Part shown: in pieces, positions 16,186 through 16,412 of the stretch
How positions within the stretch are numbered: position 1 is the first letter of the stretch
Layout of the letters: the number at the start of each line of letters is the position of its first letter
Source: Parvularculaceae bacterium
Lineage (GTDB): Bacteria > Pseudomonadota > Alphaproteobacteria > Caulobacterales > Parvularculaceae
Length of the DNA stretch: 16,412 nt
Assembly: GCA_004213235.1 (NCBI GenBank)
Contig: SHAI01000026.1
Coordinates: forward strand, 1-16,412
Direction: 5' to 3'
Notes under the pieces: generated by a model
Told to the model about the DNA's origin: nothing
What the model saw: only the letters and a program-made list of their open reading frames with translations
Database searches by the model: none
Made by a program: the position numbers and the translations under genes

Positions 16186-16412
16186 ATGTCACTGGATCAT
16201 GTCCTCAACCTGTTTCGCGCCGTTGGCGAGGAAACCCGTTTGCGTATTGTCGCCTTACTGCGCCGTGGCGAGTTGACGGTTACAGAAATCACGCAAATCC
16301 TGGGGCAGAGCCAGCCACGCGTGAGCCGGCACCTCAAGATTCTGGCAGATGCCGGTTTGGTGGAACGTCACCGAGAAGGGTCGTGGATTTTTTACCGTTT
16401 TGCATCAGACCC
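16186..16412 (+). CDS. ArsR-family transcriptional regulator, N-terminal part
   Basis: The first 75 codons of a gene running off the right edge. They form a complete winged helix-turn-helix of the ArsR type: FRAVGEETRLRIVALLRRGE, LTVTEITQILGQSQPRVSRH as the recognition region, and LKILADAGLVERHREGSWIFY as the wing. No metal-binding CVC motif appears in the visible part. TAGGG eight bases upstream supports the ATG. In alphaproteobacteria, regulators with this opening are often followed by a C-terminal methyltransferase domain and linked to methionine/SAM-cycle genes. That is known of the family; here it is only a prediction, because the rest is outside the window. Confidence 0.85.
   Translation, partial: MSLDHVLNLFRAVGEETRLRIVALLRRGELTVTEITQILGQSQPRVSRHLKILADAGLVERHREGSWIFYRFASD

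Overview
The window is chromosomal DNA from an alphaproteobacterium. The evidence is a DivL-type pseudo-histidine kinase with tyrosine in place of the phospho-acceptor histidine, the recA-alaS pair, a eukaryote-like 404-residue NADP isocitrate dehydrogenase, and several same-strand GAAC tetramers (the alphaproteobacterial LexA half-site) upstream of recA. Base composition is moderately GC-rich and even. I see no transposase, phage gene, CRISPR array, tRNA or rRNA. I cannot name the genus. The gene content is mostly core; what is unusual lies in repeats, regulatory DNA and protein variants.

Layout. Bases 1-2766 (minus) hold most of divL, whose 3' end lies beyond the left edge. A 456-base gap with a 12-bp tandem repeat and other small repeats separates it from an AsmA-family gene (3223-5283, minus). 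A divergent regulatory region leads to recA (5559-6632, plus), followed by a strong terminator and a 447-base gap. Then comes alaS (7080-9734, plus), convergent with a secreted head-GIN-domain (DUF2807) protein (9763-10422, minus). icd (10582-11796, minus) follows, divergent from a translationally coupled tRNA-modification pair, trmJ and a YhhQ-type queuosine-precursor transporter (12063-13600, plus). A single-domain malic enzyme (13763-15121, plus) converges on mlaA (15141-15995, minus). The right edge holds the start of an ArsR-family regulator (from 16186, plus).

How the genes work together. DivL belongs to the CckA-CtrA cell-cycle circuit. RecA handles recombination and the SOS response. 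AlaS, TrmJ and YhhQ serve tRNA charging and modification. Icd and malic enzyme act in and around the TCA cycle. AsmA and MlaA act at the cell envelope, on outer-membrane biogenesis and lipid transport. Apart from trmJ-yhhQ there is no obvious multi-gene operon.

I did not find a clear new multi-gene system. The points most worth a second look are the tyrosine H-box kinase with a repeat-bearing C-terminal tail, a similar pentapeptide array in the neighbouring AsmA protein, the GAAC array upstream of recA, a cysteine-free MlaA, and a malic enzyme lacking the usual phosphotransacetylase-like half.
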